A stretch of DNA of 6,466 bases from PFL42 sp964492235 (GCA_964492235.1 CAZBJQ010000144.1:1-6466), one strand, 5' to 3'; counted from the stretch's first letter, positions 1 to 5,803 are shown. Notes: generated from the sequence alone by a model not told the origin. Made by a program: numbers and translations.

Positions 1-93
1 GGGGATGGATGGGAGTCGAACCCACCGCGGCCCGCTGAGCGGCCCGTCGCCGGTTTTGAAGACCGGGGAGCCCACCGGGACCCAACCAGCCCC
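1..93 (-). tRNA. selC: tRNA-Sec (anticodon UCA), 3' end cut by window edge
   Basis: Selenocysteine tRNA that would decode recoded UGA codons with SelA and SelB. Read on the minus strand, the 8-nt acceptor 5' strand is at 93-86 (GGGGCTGG) and its partner CCATCCCC at 8-1, giving 7 of 8 pairs with one C-U mismatch. A 6-bp D stem closed by a CGGT loop follows, which is the bacterial tRNA-Sec layout. The anticodon stem CCGGT/ACCGG encloses loop CTTCAAA, with anticodon TCA at 59-57. A long variable arm lies around 45-29 (GGCCGC-TCA-GC-G-GGCC, one bulged G). The T arm has loop TTCGACT at 20-14 and a 5-bp stem. The discriminator base and any CCA lie beyond position 1. The 8+5 acceptor/T-stem geometry, long D stem and UCA anticodon exclude tRNA-Ser and an ordinary suppressor. 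The acceptor mismatch is slightly unusual. No selenoprotein gene was recognised in the window. Confidence 0.9.
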
Positions 94-105
94 GCGGATG
101 GGGGA

Positions 106-134
106 AGGATACCGCGCCCGTTTGGGCGTGACAA
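106..134 (-). promoter_or_regulatory. Sigma70-type promoter of the tRNA-Sec gene
   Basis: On the minus strand, -35 TTGTCA (134-129) and -10 TATCCT (111-106) are separated by exactly 17 bp. The first base of the tRNA (93) lies 12 nt past the -10 box, so transcription would begin only a few bases before the mature 5' end. The spacer contains a 5-bp inverted repeat, CGCCC-AAAC-GGGCG. The assignment is from sequence match and position only. Confidence 0.65.
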
Positions 135-149
135 GGGTCGGCAATCGGC

Positions 150-168
150 GCCGCGAAGCGGCTACAAT
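150..168 (+). promoter_or_regulatory. Possible -10 box and small hairpin upstream of the DsbA-cyclophilin gene
   Basis: TACAAT at 163-168 resembles a -10 hexamer 48 nt before the GTG start at 217. No convincing -35 box lies 16-18 bp upstream of it (the sequence there is around GGCAAT). A perfect 5-bp hairpin, GCCGC-GAA-GCGGC, occupies 150-162 directly before it. If real, this promoter would be divergent from the tRNA-Sec promoter. Confidence 0.3.
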
Positions 169-216
169 TCCATCGCTCGCCGGCTGCGCGCGCTGGGCCG
201 GTCCCGAGGGTGGGTC

Positions 217-1491
217 GTGCCAAGACGTCCCGGACGTAGTCATGGATCGCCCAGGCTGCACGCCCGCCAGTGGTTGAGTGGGCTCGTCCTTCTCTCGGTA
301 TTTGCCGGCGGCTGCGCTGGAGCTCCGCCTCCCAGCCCTTCGGCGCCTCCGAGTCCCGCCGTCCTGGGGCCCACCTCTACAACCACCTGGGCAACCCCCA
401 CTCCTACGCAGCCCCCGCCTGCGCCGACGCTGGCCCCGATCGCATCGCCCTCGCCGCTTGATTGGCGCCGAGGGCCGGCCGAGGCGCCTATCACCTTGCT
501 GGTTTACTCGGACTTCCAGTGCCCGTCGTGCGCGCGCTTGGCCCCGGTGCTCGCCAGCTTGCTCGCAAAGCACCCGGCGGACCTCCAGATCATCTTCCGT
601 CCCTACCCGTTGTGGCCGATACACGACAAGGCGCTGCTCGCTGCCGAGGCGGCGGAGGCTGCCGGCGTCCAGGGGTACTTCTGGGAAATGCACGATCTGC
701 TCTTCGCTGGCGCCGATGAATGGGTCAGTCTCAGCCCGGAGGACTTCCTACGTTGGGTCGAACATGCCGCCAGGTCTCTCCCGCTCGACCAGCCGCGGTT
801 CGAGACCGCGATGCGCGAGCGAGCCTTCCTGACACAGGCCGAGCAGGACTTTAACACTGGCTTGGCCTCCGGGATCGCTGGCACGCCATTCCTTTTCCTC
901 AACGGGGCATACGTTCCACTACCGCCGACCATCAACAACCTGGAAGCGCTGATCCGCCTGGACCTGCTGGAGTACAAGGGCCTCCCGACGGGGCCGCCGG
1001 TCACAGCCGATCCGGAGAAGGCATATCGGGCGGTGCTGCATACAACGGCCGGCGAGATCGGGATCAGGCTGTTCCCCGACTCTGCGCCGCAGGCCGTTGG
1101 CAGCTTCCTGTACCTTGCAGCACTGGGCTGGTTCGACGGCACCAGCTTCCATCGAGTTCTCCCTGGCGCGCTGGCGGAAACCGGCGATCCATCCCACACC
1201 GGATTGGGGGGACCGGCCTATCGCTTTGAGAACGAAATCGATTCGGACCGGTCATTCGCCGAAATCGGGATGGTGGGACTGCGCAATGACGGCCCTGGGT
1301 CGAACGGCAGCTTGTTCTTCGTCAACCTGCGGCCGCTTCCCGATCTCGATGGGACGCATACAATCTTCGGTCGCATCGACTCGGGCTTAGATCTGATCCA
1401 ATCGCTGCCCGCCCGCGATCCGCTCGAGGATTTGCTCGAAGAGCCGCCCCTGATCATCGAGCGAGTCACGATCGAGGAGTCAGACAGCTAG
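217..1491 (+). CDS. Lipoprotein with fused DsbA-like thioredoxin and cyclophilin-type domains
   Basis: A 424-aa exported protein, probably a thiol-disulfide and folding factor anchored outside the cytoplasmic membrane. The GTG start at 217 follows GAGGG (206-210) by 6 nt. A basic n-region and hydrophobic stretch lead to a lipobox-like AGGC with the lipidated Cys at 33. A Pro/Ser/Thr-rich linker spans about 36-80. A DsbA/DSBA-like thioredoxin fold follows at about 88-250, with the active site CPSC at 102-105 and the cis-proline motif GTPFLF (T223-P224). Residues 268-420 match the cyclophilin fold, with FHR at 311-313, SNGS at 362-365 and DGTH at 378-381. Aligned by eye to human cyclophilin A, the catalytic Arg55 (R313), Phe113 and His126 are kept. 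Phe60, Met61, Gln63, Gln111 and Trp121 appear as Ala, Leu, Glu, Leu and Asp, so isomerase activity is uncertain. It is transcribed away from tRNA-Sec and followed by a separate promoter, so it is probably monocistronic. No terminator was found. Both domain identities are strong; the physiological substrate is unknown. Confidence 0.9.
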   Translation: MPRRPGRSHGSPRLHARQWLSGLVLLSVFAGGCAGAPPPSPSAPPSPAVLGPTSTTTWATPTPTQPPPAPTLAPIASPSPLDWRRGPAEAPITLLVYSDFQCPSCARLAPVLASLLAKHPADLQIIFRPYPLWPIHDKALLAAEAAEAAGVQGYFWEMHDLLFAGADEWVSLSPEDFLRWVEHAARSLPLDQPRFETAMRERAFLTQAEQDFNTGLASGIAGTPFLFLNGAYVPLPPTINNLEALIRLDLLEYKGLPTGPPVTADPEKAYRAVLHTTAGEIGIRLFPDSAPQAVGSFLYLAALGWFDGTSFHRVLPGALAETGDPSHTGLGGPAYRFENEIDSDRSFAEIGMVGLRNDGPGSNGSLFFVNLRPLPDLDGTHTIFGRIDSGLDLIQSLPARDPLEDLLEEPPLIIERVTIEESDS

Positions 1492-1504
1492 AAGCCCTCC
1501 TTGC

Positions 1505-1533
1505 TTGACATCGTTCTCCCGCAGTGCTAGAGT
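1505..1533 (+). promoter_or_regulatory. Strong sigma70-type promoter for the Roadblock/V4R pair
   Basis: A perfect -35 TTGACA (1505-1510), a 17-bp spacer and -10 TAGAGT (1528-1533) lie only 14 nt after the stop of the preceding gene. Transcription would start near 1540, about 45 nt before the GTG at 1585. A 7-bp direct repeat TGCGCCG (1534-1540 and 1544-1550, 10-bp period) covers the predicted start site. It could be an operator half-site pair or chance in GC-rich DNA. Confidence 0.7.
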
Positions 1534-1584
1534 TGCGCCGATCTGCGCCGGAACGGCATCCTCCCAGCCTCAGGTGGATCGAGC

Positions 1585-1956
1585 GTGTCCAAGTCCCGCA
1601 CTGAATCGATGGTAGAGCGGCTCCGCATCCTCAGAGCATCTTCCCCGGACGCTGAGGCCTCGGCAATCGTCAGCGTGGACGGACTGACCATGGCCTCCGC
1701 TCTGCCTCAGAGTGTTGAAGAAGACCGGGTTGCGGCCATGTCGGCCGCAATGCTCTCGCTGGGCGAACGGATTGCCACTGAGTTAGGTCGCGGGACGCTC
1801 GACCAGGTTTACATCAAGGGCGAAGGCGGCTACGTTATCCTGATGGCGATCGGCCGCGAGGCCGTGCTCACAGTGATGGCCCGTCCTGAAACCCAACTGG
1901 GATTGCTGTTCCTGGAAATGCGTCGGACCACTGAAGAGCTGGCCAACTTGCTGTAA
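1585..1956 (+). CDS. Roadblock/LC7 domain protein
   Basis: A 123-aa single-domain protein of the Roadblock/LC7 fold. In bacteria this family includes MglB-like partners and regulators of small Ras-like GTPases, as well as stand-alone dimeric scaffolds. The fold is recognisable from the order: an N-terminal helix (VERLRILRASS), a first strand around SAIVSVDGLTMASALP (about residues 27-42), a helix containing AAMSAAMLSLGERIATEL, then strands QVYIKGEGGYVILMAI and VLTVMARPETQLG, and a C-terminal helix. The size is typical for the family. The GTG at 1585 is supported by AGGTGG (1572-1577), 7 nt upstream; an in-frame ATG seven codons later is an alternative. It is first in a promoter-led pair with the V4R gene, whose start follows its stop by 14 nt, so the two probably act together. 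No Mgl-type GTPase is in the window. The exact function is not predictable. Confidence 0.85.
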   Translation: MSKSRTESMVERLRILRASSPDAEASAIVSVDGLTMASALPQSVEEDRVAAMSAAMLSLGERIATELGRGTLDQVYIKGEGGYVILMAIGREAVLTVMARPETQLGLLFLEMRRTTEELANLL

Positions 1957-1970
1957 CCCGAGGCCTTGAC

Positions 1971-2603
1971 GTGACCCCGATCGCAAGGAGCGGGTATTTC
2001 TTCCCGAATAAGGCGGTGCTCGATCAGTTGTGTGCCCTGGAAGACCTGATGGGCAAGAACGGACTGAGCGCGGTTCTCAACCTGTCGGGTCTGAAAGGCT
2101 GGATCGACCACTATCCGCCGGACGATCTCGAGAAGCAGATCGACTTCGCTGACGTCGCCTCGATTCAGCTTGCGCTCGAGGAGGTCTACGGCGTCCGCGC
2201 CGGACGGAACATCGCTCGCCGTTCGGCGTGGCCGGGAATGGAAGGCGCACTTCGACAGATCGGCGCCCTCGATCCGCTGTCGGAGGTGGCAACTTCGGCC
2301 CGGGCCCCGGGGGAGAAGATCGCCATCGCCCTGACATCCCTGGCGGCTGCGCTCTCTCGGCTCTCCGACCAAGCAAGTCAGGTCCGGCCAACGGAGTCGG
2401 GCCAGTTGTTCTCCTCCCAGCCATGTCCTCATTGCTGGGGGAGAAAAGCGAGCGAGCCTGTATGCCACACGATCGTGGGCGTGATCGAGGAGCTCTGCGG
2501 CCGGGTGGCAGGCGGGGCGGCCTGCACGGTGCAGGAGATCGCCTGCACCGCCTGCGGAAGCGACGACTGTCGATTCCTCATCCGCTGGACGGCACCCAGC
2601 TAG
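1971..2603 (+). CDS. V4R (4-vinyl reductase) domain protein, cysteine-rich
   Basis: A 210-aa soluble protein. The C-terminal 60 residues match the V4R domain found in BchJ-like and XylR/DmpR-type sensory proteins, where it binds small hydrophobic ligands or metal. Visible marks are the paired cysteines and GR of CPHCWGR (C152, C155), C165 in PVCH, the helix VGVIEELCG, and the closing pattern C192-x2-C195-G-x3-C200 followed by RFLI. The cysteines suggest a bound metal, which is an inference. The N-terminal 150 residues have helical character (YFFPNKAVLDQL; LGSLAA-like helices near 120-140) and no other domain I recognise. The GTG start at 1971 has GAGG (1960-1963) 7 nt upstream and lies 14 nt after the Roadblock stop, indicating an operon with translational proximity. 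No membrane segment or DNA-binding domain is seen, so it is more likely a ligand sensor or adaptor partnering the Roadblock protein than an enzyme. Confidence 0.8.
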   Translation: MTPIARSGYFFPNKAVLDQLCALEDLMGKNGLSAVLNLSGLKGWIDHYPPDDLEKQIDFADVASIQLALEEVYGVRAGRNIARRSAWPGMEGALRQIGALDPLSEVATSARAPGEKIAIALTSLAAALSRLSDQASQVRPTESGQLFSSQPCPHCWGRKASEPVCHTIVGVIEELCGRVAGGAACTVQEIACTACGSDDCRFLIRWTAPS

Positions 2604-2726
2604 CCTCGAGATGCGGGACCTTGCGCTGCGCCACACGCCGATCCATTCGCACGTGAGGGCGGCAGCGGCGCCAGTTCTATCCGACCTTTGCTCGCGCCCG
2701 AGCGCCCATCTGCAAAGCCTCAGCCC

Positions 2727-2740
2727 CCGGCGGCCGCCGG
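2727..2740. repeat. 14-bp perfect palindrome upstream of the GT2 gene
   Basis: CCGGCGGCCGCCGG reads the same on both strands. It lies 22 nt before the preferred ATG of the glycosyltransferase gene, in the 159-nt gap after the V4R gene. It may be chance in GC-rich DNA. If the alternative upstream TTG start (2688) were used, it would lie inside the coding sequence, encoding part of a Pro/Ala stretch. I found no convincing promoter in this gap. Confidence 0.35.
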
Positions 2741-2762
2741 TTCCGCTGCCAACCTCCCGCCG

Positions 2763-3497
2763 ATGCGACAGCTGACGATCGTCGTCCCGACCTACAACGA
2801 GGCCGAGAACATCGAGCCCTTGATGTCTGCGCTGTTCGGACTCGGCCTGGCGAATCTGCGCCTGGTCATCGTGGATGACAACTCACCGGATGGAACCGCA
2901 GAAGCCGCTAGGCAGGCTGCAGCAGCGCACTCGGGGAAGATCACCGTCCTTCAGCGTTCCGGGAAGCTAGGACTTGGCACGGCCTACATCGCCGGCTTCC
3001 GCCGCGCTTTGGACGATGGGGCACAGGCCATCGGCCAAATGGACGCCGATTTCTCACACGCCCCGGACTACCTGCCGGGATTCCTCGAAGCCCTTGAGAG
3101 CTTCGATGCCGTGTACGGCTCGCGCTATGTCGCCGGTGGGCGGCTCGACCCGCGCTGGGGACCCGGGCGCAAGCTTCTCTCCCGCTATGGAAATGTCTAT
3201 GCTCGCGCCATTCTGCGCATGCACGTGCAGGATGCCACCGGCGGCTACCGAGTCTGGCGCCGCGAGACGCTCGCTGGGATGCCGCTCGATCGAATCCGCT
3301 CCAACGGCTACGTATTCCAGGTCGAGATGGCCTATGTGGCGCAGCGACTGGGGTTCAGCCACTGTGAGGTTCCGATCTACTTCGAGGACCGGCGGATTGG
3401 GCAATCGAAGATGTCGCTCAGGATCCAGCTGGAAGCGGCGCTGCGGGTGTGGCATGTCGGCTGGATGCATCGCCATCTCCGGCCGGCTACCCGCTAG
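2763..3497 (+). CDS. GT2 glycosyltransferase, polyprenyl-phosphate mannose synthase (DPM1) type
   Basis: A 244-aa cytoplasmic, membrane-associated family 2 glycosyltransferase. The family moves a sugar (mannose in characterised members) from a nucleotide donor to polyprenyl phosphate, giving a lipid-linked donor for protein or glycan modification outside the membrane. Key motifs in order: IVVPTYNEAENI (about 6-17), VIVDDNSPDGT (35-45), GLGTAY-x2-G (70-78), the metal-binding MDADFSH (93-99), GSRYVAGG, ATGGYRVWRR, SNGYVFQVEMAY and the C-terminal EVPIYF-x2-RRIGQSKMS. No C-terminal transmembrane helices are present, so it resembles the single-domain DPM1 type, not forms fused to a GtrA-like region. 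I chose ATG 2763 because the conserved fold starts at once after it. A TTG at 2688 would add 25 low-complexity Pro/Ala residues; neither start has a clear Shine-Dalgarno. It is co-directional with the Roadblock/V4R pair, but the gap argues for separate control. The sugar and acceptor are not proven. Confidence 0.88.
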   Translation: MRQLTIVVPTYNEAENIEPLMSALFGLGLANLRLVIVDDNSPDGTAEAARQAAAAHSGKITVLQRSGKLGLGTAYIAGFRRALDDGAQAIGQMDADFSHAPDYLPGFLEALESFDAVYGSRYVAGGRLDPRWGPGRKLLSRYGNVYARAILRMHVQDATGGYRVWRRETLAGMPLDRIRSNGYVFQVEMAYVAQRLGFSHCEVPIYFEDRRIGQSKMSLRIQLEAALRVWHVGWMHRHLRPATR

Positions 3498-3742
3498 ACG
3501 CCGTTCGCCAGACCCTCTGCCAGAGAGCCTCCATCACGCCCGAGGAAGCCGACAAGTCGGAACTGGGCAAGGCCCATGACCCATGCGTCGTGCTCTTGCC
3601 TGGGGCCTGACAGGTCGATGAATGGGCCCGTCTCAGAGAAGAGTACCGCATACATCGTGGTTGCGACGAAGGCCTGACCATCGCATCTGCGATTTCCTCG
3701 CAGATGGGATGGCTCTCTCATCGGCCCCCTGGGCAACTCCAC
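3494..3742 (-). CDS. Possible small hypothetical protein downstream of rsmA
   Basis: An open frame of 82 codons from GTG 3742, or 53 from ATG 3655, ending two bases inside the stop region of the convergent GT2 gene. The GTG lies only 6 nt after the rsmA stop, so translational coupling is possible. The last 53 codons look gene-like: high GC at third positions and a mixed composition including YAVLFSETGPFIDL and WVMGLAQFRLVGFLG. There is no clear Shine-Dalgarno, and the upstream third contains a strong hairpin (3684-3706). I do not recognise the product. It could be a small gene, a remnant of a longer gene, or a non-coding intergenic frame. Confidence 0.3.
   Translation of the reverse strand: MELPRGPMREPSHLRGNRRCDGQAFVATTMYAVLFSETGPFIDLSGPRQEHDAWVMGLAQFRLVGFLGRDGGSLAEGLANGV
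3684..3706. terminator. Perfect 9-bp hairpin between convergent genes
   Basis: CATCTGCGA and TCGCAGATG form a perfect 9-bp stem around the 5-nt loop TTTCC. It lies 43 nt beyond the rsmA stop and 187 nt beyond the GT2 stop. A T-run is missing on both strands, so it is not a classic intrinsic terminator. It may act as a transcript-end stabiliser or U-less terminator for the lcp-rsmA transcript. Confidence 0.45.
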
Positions 3743-3748
3743 TGGGAA

Positions 3749-4579
3749 TCAGGCGGTCTCTTCCACCGCATCACACAGGCGCAGCCAGTCATCGAGGCTC
3801 AGGTCCTGTGCGCGGACACCAGCCGGGAGTCCCGACCGGGCAATCCAACCATCGACCTGATCGTGCCCGGCGGGGAGAGAGGTCGAAAGAGCATTGCGCA
3901 GCTTCTTACGCCGTTGAGAGAAGCCCGCGCGCGCAAGGTCGAAGAAAAGAGGTAGCCGCGGCAGCGGGACCTTCGGGGTCTCGTAGCGGTCGATCCGCAG
4001 TACCGCCGAGCCGACTTCCGGCGGAGGGTAGAAGGCACCGGCCGGGATCGAGGCCACGATTGCCGGCGAACCGTAGACCTGGACACTCAGCGCCAGCAGG
4101 CTCATCTCACCCGGGCCGCTCGCCACCCGCCTGGCCACCTCCTCCTGTATCGTCAACACCAGCCTGAAGGCCGGCGCCGCGCTCTCCAGCAGTCGGCGGA
4201 TCAAGACCGAGGTGATGCCGTAGGGGATATTGGCCACCACGGCATGCGCCTTCGATTCGAGGAGGCTGTCCAGGGGAACGGCCAGGATGTCTCCGTACAC
4301 CAGACGGACATTGGGGAACCCGGCGACGGCCTCGTCCAATGCCGGGCGCAGGCGCGTGTCCAGTTCGACGGCGACCACCGCGAAGCCAGCTTGCGCCAGG
4401 TGCCAGGTCAAGCTGCCGATGCCGGCGCCGACCTCGAGGACGAGAGTACCCCAGGGTAGATCGGCAACGCGCAGGATCTTCTCCAGACGCCTGCCATCGA
4501 GCAGGAAGTGCTGACCAAAACGCTTGCTAGGGCGGATCGCATGCCGCCGGAGCAGGTCACGCCAGTTGGGTTCTTTCAT
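3749..4579 (-). CDS. rsmA: 16S rRNA (adenine1518/1519-N6)-dimethyltransferase RsmA/KsgA
   Basis: A 276-aa SAM-dependent methyltransferase that dimethylates two adjacent adenines in the 3'-terminal hairpin of 16S rRNA late in 30S subunit assembly. Its features are the family's N-terminal FGQHFLLD (about 21-28), SAM-binding EVGAGIGSLT (49-58), the acidic E71 ending the next strand, GDIL (96-99), catalytic NIPY (117-120, the NLPY-type motif) and FYPPPEVGSAVL (183-194). A C-terminal helical domain starts near FSQRRKKLRNAL. The length matches the family. The ATG at 4579 is preceded by GAGG 9 nt upstream (minus strand). lcp lies 101 nt upstream on the same strand, with two hairpins in the gap, so co-transcription is possible but not certain. 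All key motifs are intact, so an active enzyme is expected. Confidence 0.96.
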   Translation of the reverse strand: MKEPNWRDLLRRHAIRPSKRFGQHFLLDGRRLEKILRVADLPWGTLVLEVGAGIGSLTWHLAQAGFAVVAVELDTRLRPALDEAVAGFPNVRLVYGDILAVPLDSLLESKAHAVVANIPYGITSVLIRRLLESAAPAFRLVLTIQEEVARRVASGPGEMSLLALSVQVYGSPAIVASIPAGAFYPPPEVGSAVLRIDRYETPKVPLPRLPLFFDLARAGFSQRRKKLRNALSTSLPAGHDQVDGWIARSGLPAGVRAQDLSLDDWLRLCDAVEETA

Positions 4580-4594
4580 CCCTCATGACCTCGA

Positions 4595-4644
4595 TCTCCC
4601 CGTGGCTGGGGAGACCCAGGATGGACTCACCCCGGCGGGGCGAG
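4595..4644. repeat. Two hairpins in the lcp-rsmA gap
   Basis: TCTCCCC-GTGGCT-GGGGAGA (4595-4614) is a perfect 7-bp stem. CTCACCCC-GGC-GGGGCGAG (4626-4644) is an 8-bp stem with one A-C mismatch. Both lie between the lcp stop and the rsmA start, and neither is followed by a T-run on the minus strand. They could reduce lcp-to-rsmA read-through, be a processing site, or be part of the rsmA 5' leader. The hairpin nearest rsmA ends 16 nt before its start codon, close to its ribosome-binding region. Confidence 0.4.
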
Positions 4645-4680
4645 TTGACCCTCCGTCTCGACTCTCAGGCGCGCCATGCC

Positions 4681-5727
4681 TCAGGGACAGCTCGTCTCGT
4701 CCGGCTGCGCCGGCCAGGTGCCAGCCACGAAGCCCTTAACCAGGTCGCGAACGACCTGCTCGTCTGCCGTGAGGACGAAGGACCCTTTGTCGTTCCTGCC
4801 ACCGCGCAAGAGCTCTTGAGGGATGCTTCCGAACAGCAGATCTTCGCTGTCGATGTATGGCAGCAGGCATGCAAGCTGGGTCATCTGCGCCAGGCTCAAA
4901 TCGGTAAGCACCGAATCGGCGAACGCCGCGATGATGGCAGGGATCCGGGTCACGACTTCGGGGCTCTGCAACTTCTCTTTGAGCGCGCAGAGAACCTGAG
5001 TCTGCCGATCGTCTCGCTTGAATGCGTTGTCCACTTTCCGGATGCGGGAGAAGCGCAGCGCCTGGTCCCCGTTAAAGTGGTGTTGGCCGGCCGGGAAGTA
5101 GCCCATGTCCTCCGTCTTGTCATCGACAGGGCGGCCGTCGACGGCCTGCGGTAGGTAGATATCGATCCCACCAACGGCGTCCACTAGTTTGACGAAAGTG
5201 CGCATGTTGACTGCGCCGTAGTGCTCAGGCTGTAACCCGAAGTTGTCATCGAGCGTGCGGGCCAGCAGACCCGGGCCGCCGCCGGGACCCTGGTAGTAGC
5301 CCATGCCTGGGTTGCCATACAGGTAAGCCTGGTTGAGCTTGCCATGCGTGATCCCGTAGTTGCTTTCGATTTCAGGGATCCTCACCCAGAGATCACGCGG
5401 AAAGGAGAGGGAGGTGACTTTAAGCTCGACAAAGTCCAAGCGCACGACGCGGATGACGTCGGCAAGCCCGTACAGGTAGGTGTCATCGCGGTTGTCGGCC
5501 CCCACTGCGAGCACCAGCATGCTTTCCGGGCCGCCGCAAACCGGTTGGCCGACGTCCTCTGCCGGCATCACCGGAGGGGCTTCCAGGGCCTGGGTCCCGC
5601 TCGGCTGTGGCGTGTGGGTCGGGAGTTCCAGGCCGGGACCAAGCGGTTGGGAAAGACCACAGGCGGAGGCAGATAGAGCAAGCGAAGGAAAGGCGAGGAG
5701 CGCAATCAACAGGCGAGAAGTGTGCAT
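4681..5727 (-). CDS. LytR-CpsA-Psr (LCP) family glycopolymer transferase, probable lipoprotein
   Basis: A 348-aa extracytoplasmic protein. LCP enzymes transfer undecaprenyl-pyrophosphate-linked glycopolymers to peptidoglycan or, in some bacteria, other acceptors. The hydrophobic N-terminus ends in SASAC, so C23 may be lipidated; the -3 position is Ala, a weak lipobox, and a plain signal peptide or anchor is the alternative. A Pro/Thr linker precedes the LCP domain (about 68-255). Visible motifs are ADVIRVVRLD (89-98), SFPRDLWVRIP (108-118), KLNQAYLYG (130-138), VDAVGGIDIYLP (182-193) and GQHHFNGDQALRFSRIR (214-230), followed by D233, R238 and R241-Q242. These carry the Asp and most Arg/Gln residues known to hold the pyrophosphate and metal. 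The Arg usual in the RSD/RTD motif appears to be Leu (L88). ATG 5727 is the only start: an in-frame stop lies five codons upstream. The Shine-Dalgarno is weak. It is divergent from the sugar transferase gene and upstream of rsmA. Confidence 0.92.
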   Translation of the reverse strand: MHTSRLLIALLAFPSLALSASACGLSQPLGPGLELPTHTPQPSGTQALEAPPVMPAEDVGQPVCGGPESMLVLAVGADNRDDTYLYGLADVIRVVRLDFVELKVTSLSFPRDLWVRIPEIESNYGITHGKLNQAYLYGNPGMGYYQGPGGGPGLLARTLDDNFGLQPEHYGAVNMRTFVKLVDAVGGIDIYLPQAVDGRPVDDKTEDMGYFPAGQHHFNGDQALRFSRIRKVDNAFKRDDRQTQVLCALKEKLQSPEVVTRIPAIIAAFADSVLTDLSLAQMTQLACLLPYIDSEDLLFGSIPQELLRGGRNDKGSFVLTADEQVVRDLVKGFVAGTWPAQPDETSCP

Positions 5728-5803
5728 TCGGGCGGGAGTCTACTCCAGGTAGGAGGGCGGGATCGTCCGGACGCCAGGGGCGATCTTGGCGTGGCGGCGG
5801 GCG

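Noticed and set aside
102..105. CPSC of the thioredoxin domain considered as a selenoprotein site (protein residues 102-105)
   Set aside because: Both positions are encoded by ordinary Cys codons, with no in-frame TGA in the gene.
603..1199. 198-codon open frame on the minus strand
   Set aside because: Lies entirely inside the DsbA-cyclophilin gene; the Arg/Ser/Ala-rich product has no recognisable motif and is an antisense shadow of high-GC coding sequence.
1830..2636. 268-codon open frame on the minus strand
   Set aside because: Antisense to the Roadblock and V4R genes, both of which have ribosome-binding sites and family motifs; the product is Arg-rich with no domain.
2688..2762. TTG start giving 25 extra residues on the GT2 glycosyltransferase
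   Set aside because: The extension is low-complexity Pro/Ala, no Shine-Dalgarno precedes the TTG, and the family fold begins right after ATG 2763; it remains possible but less likely.
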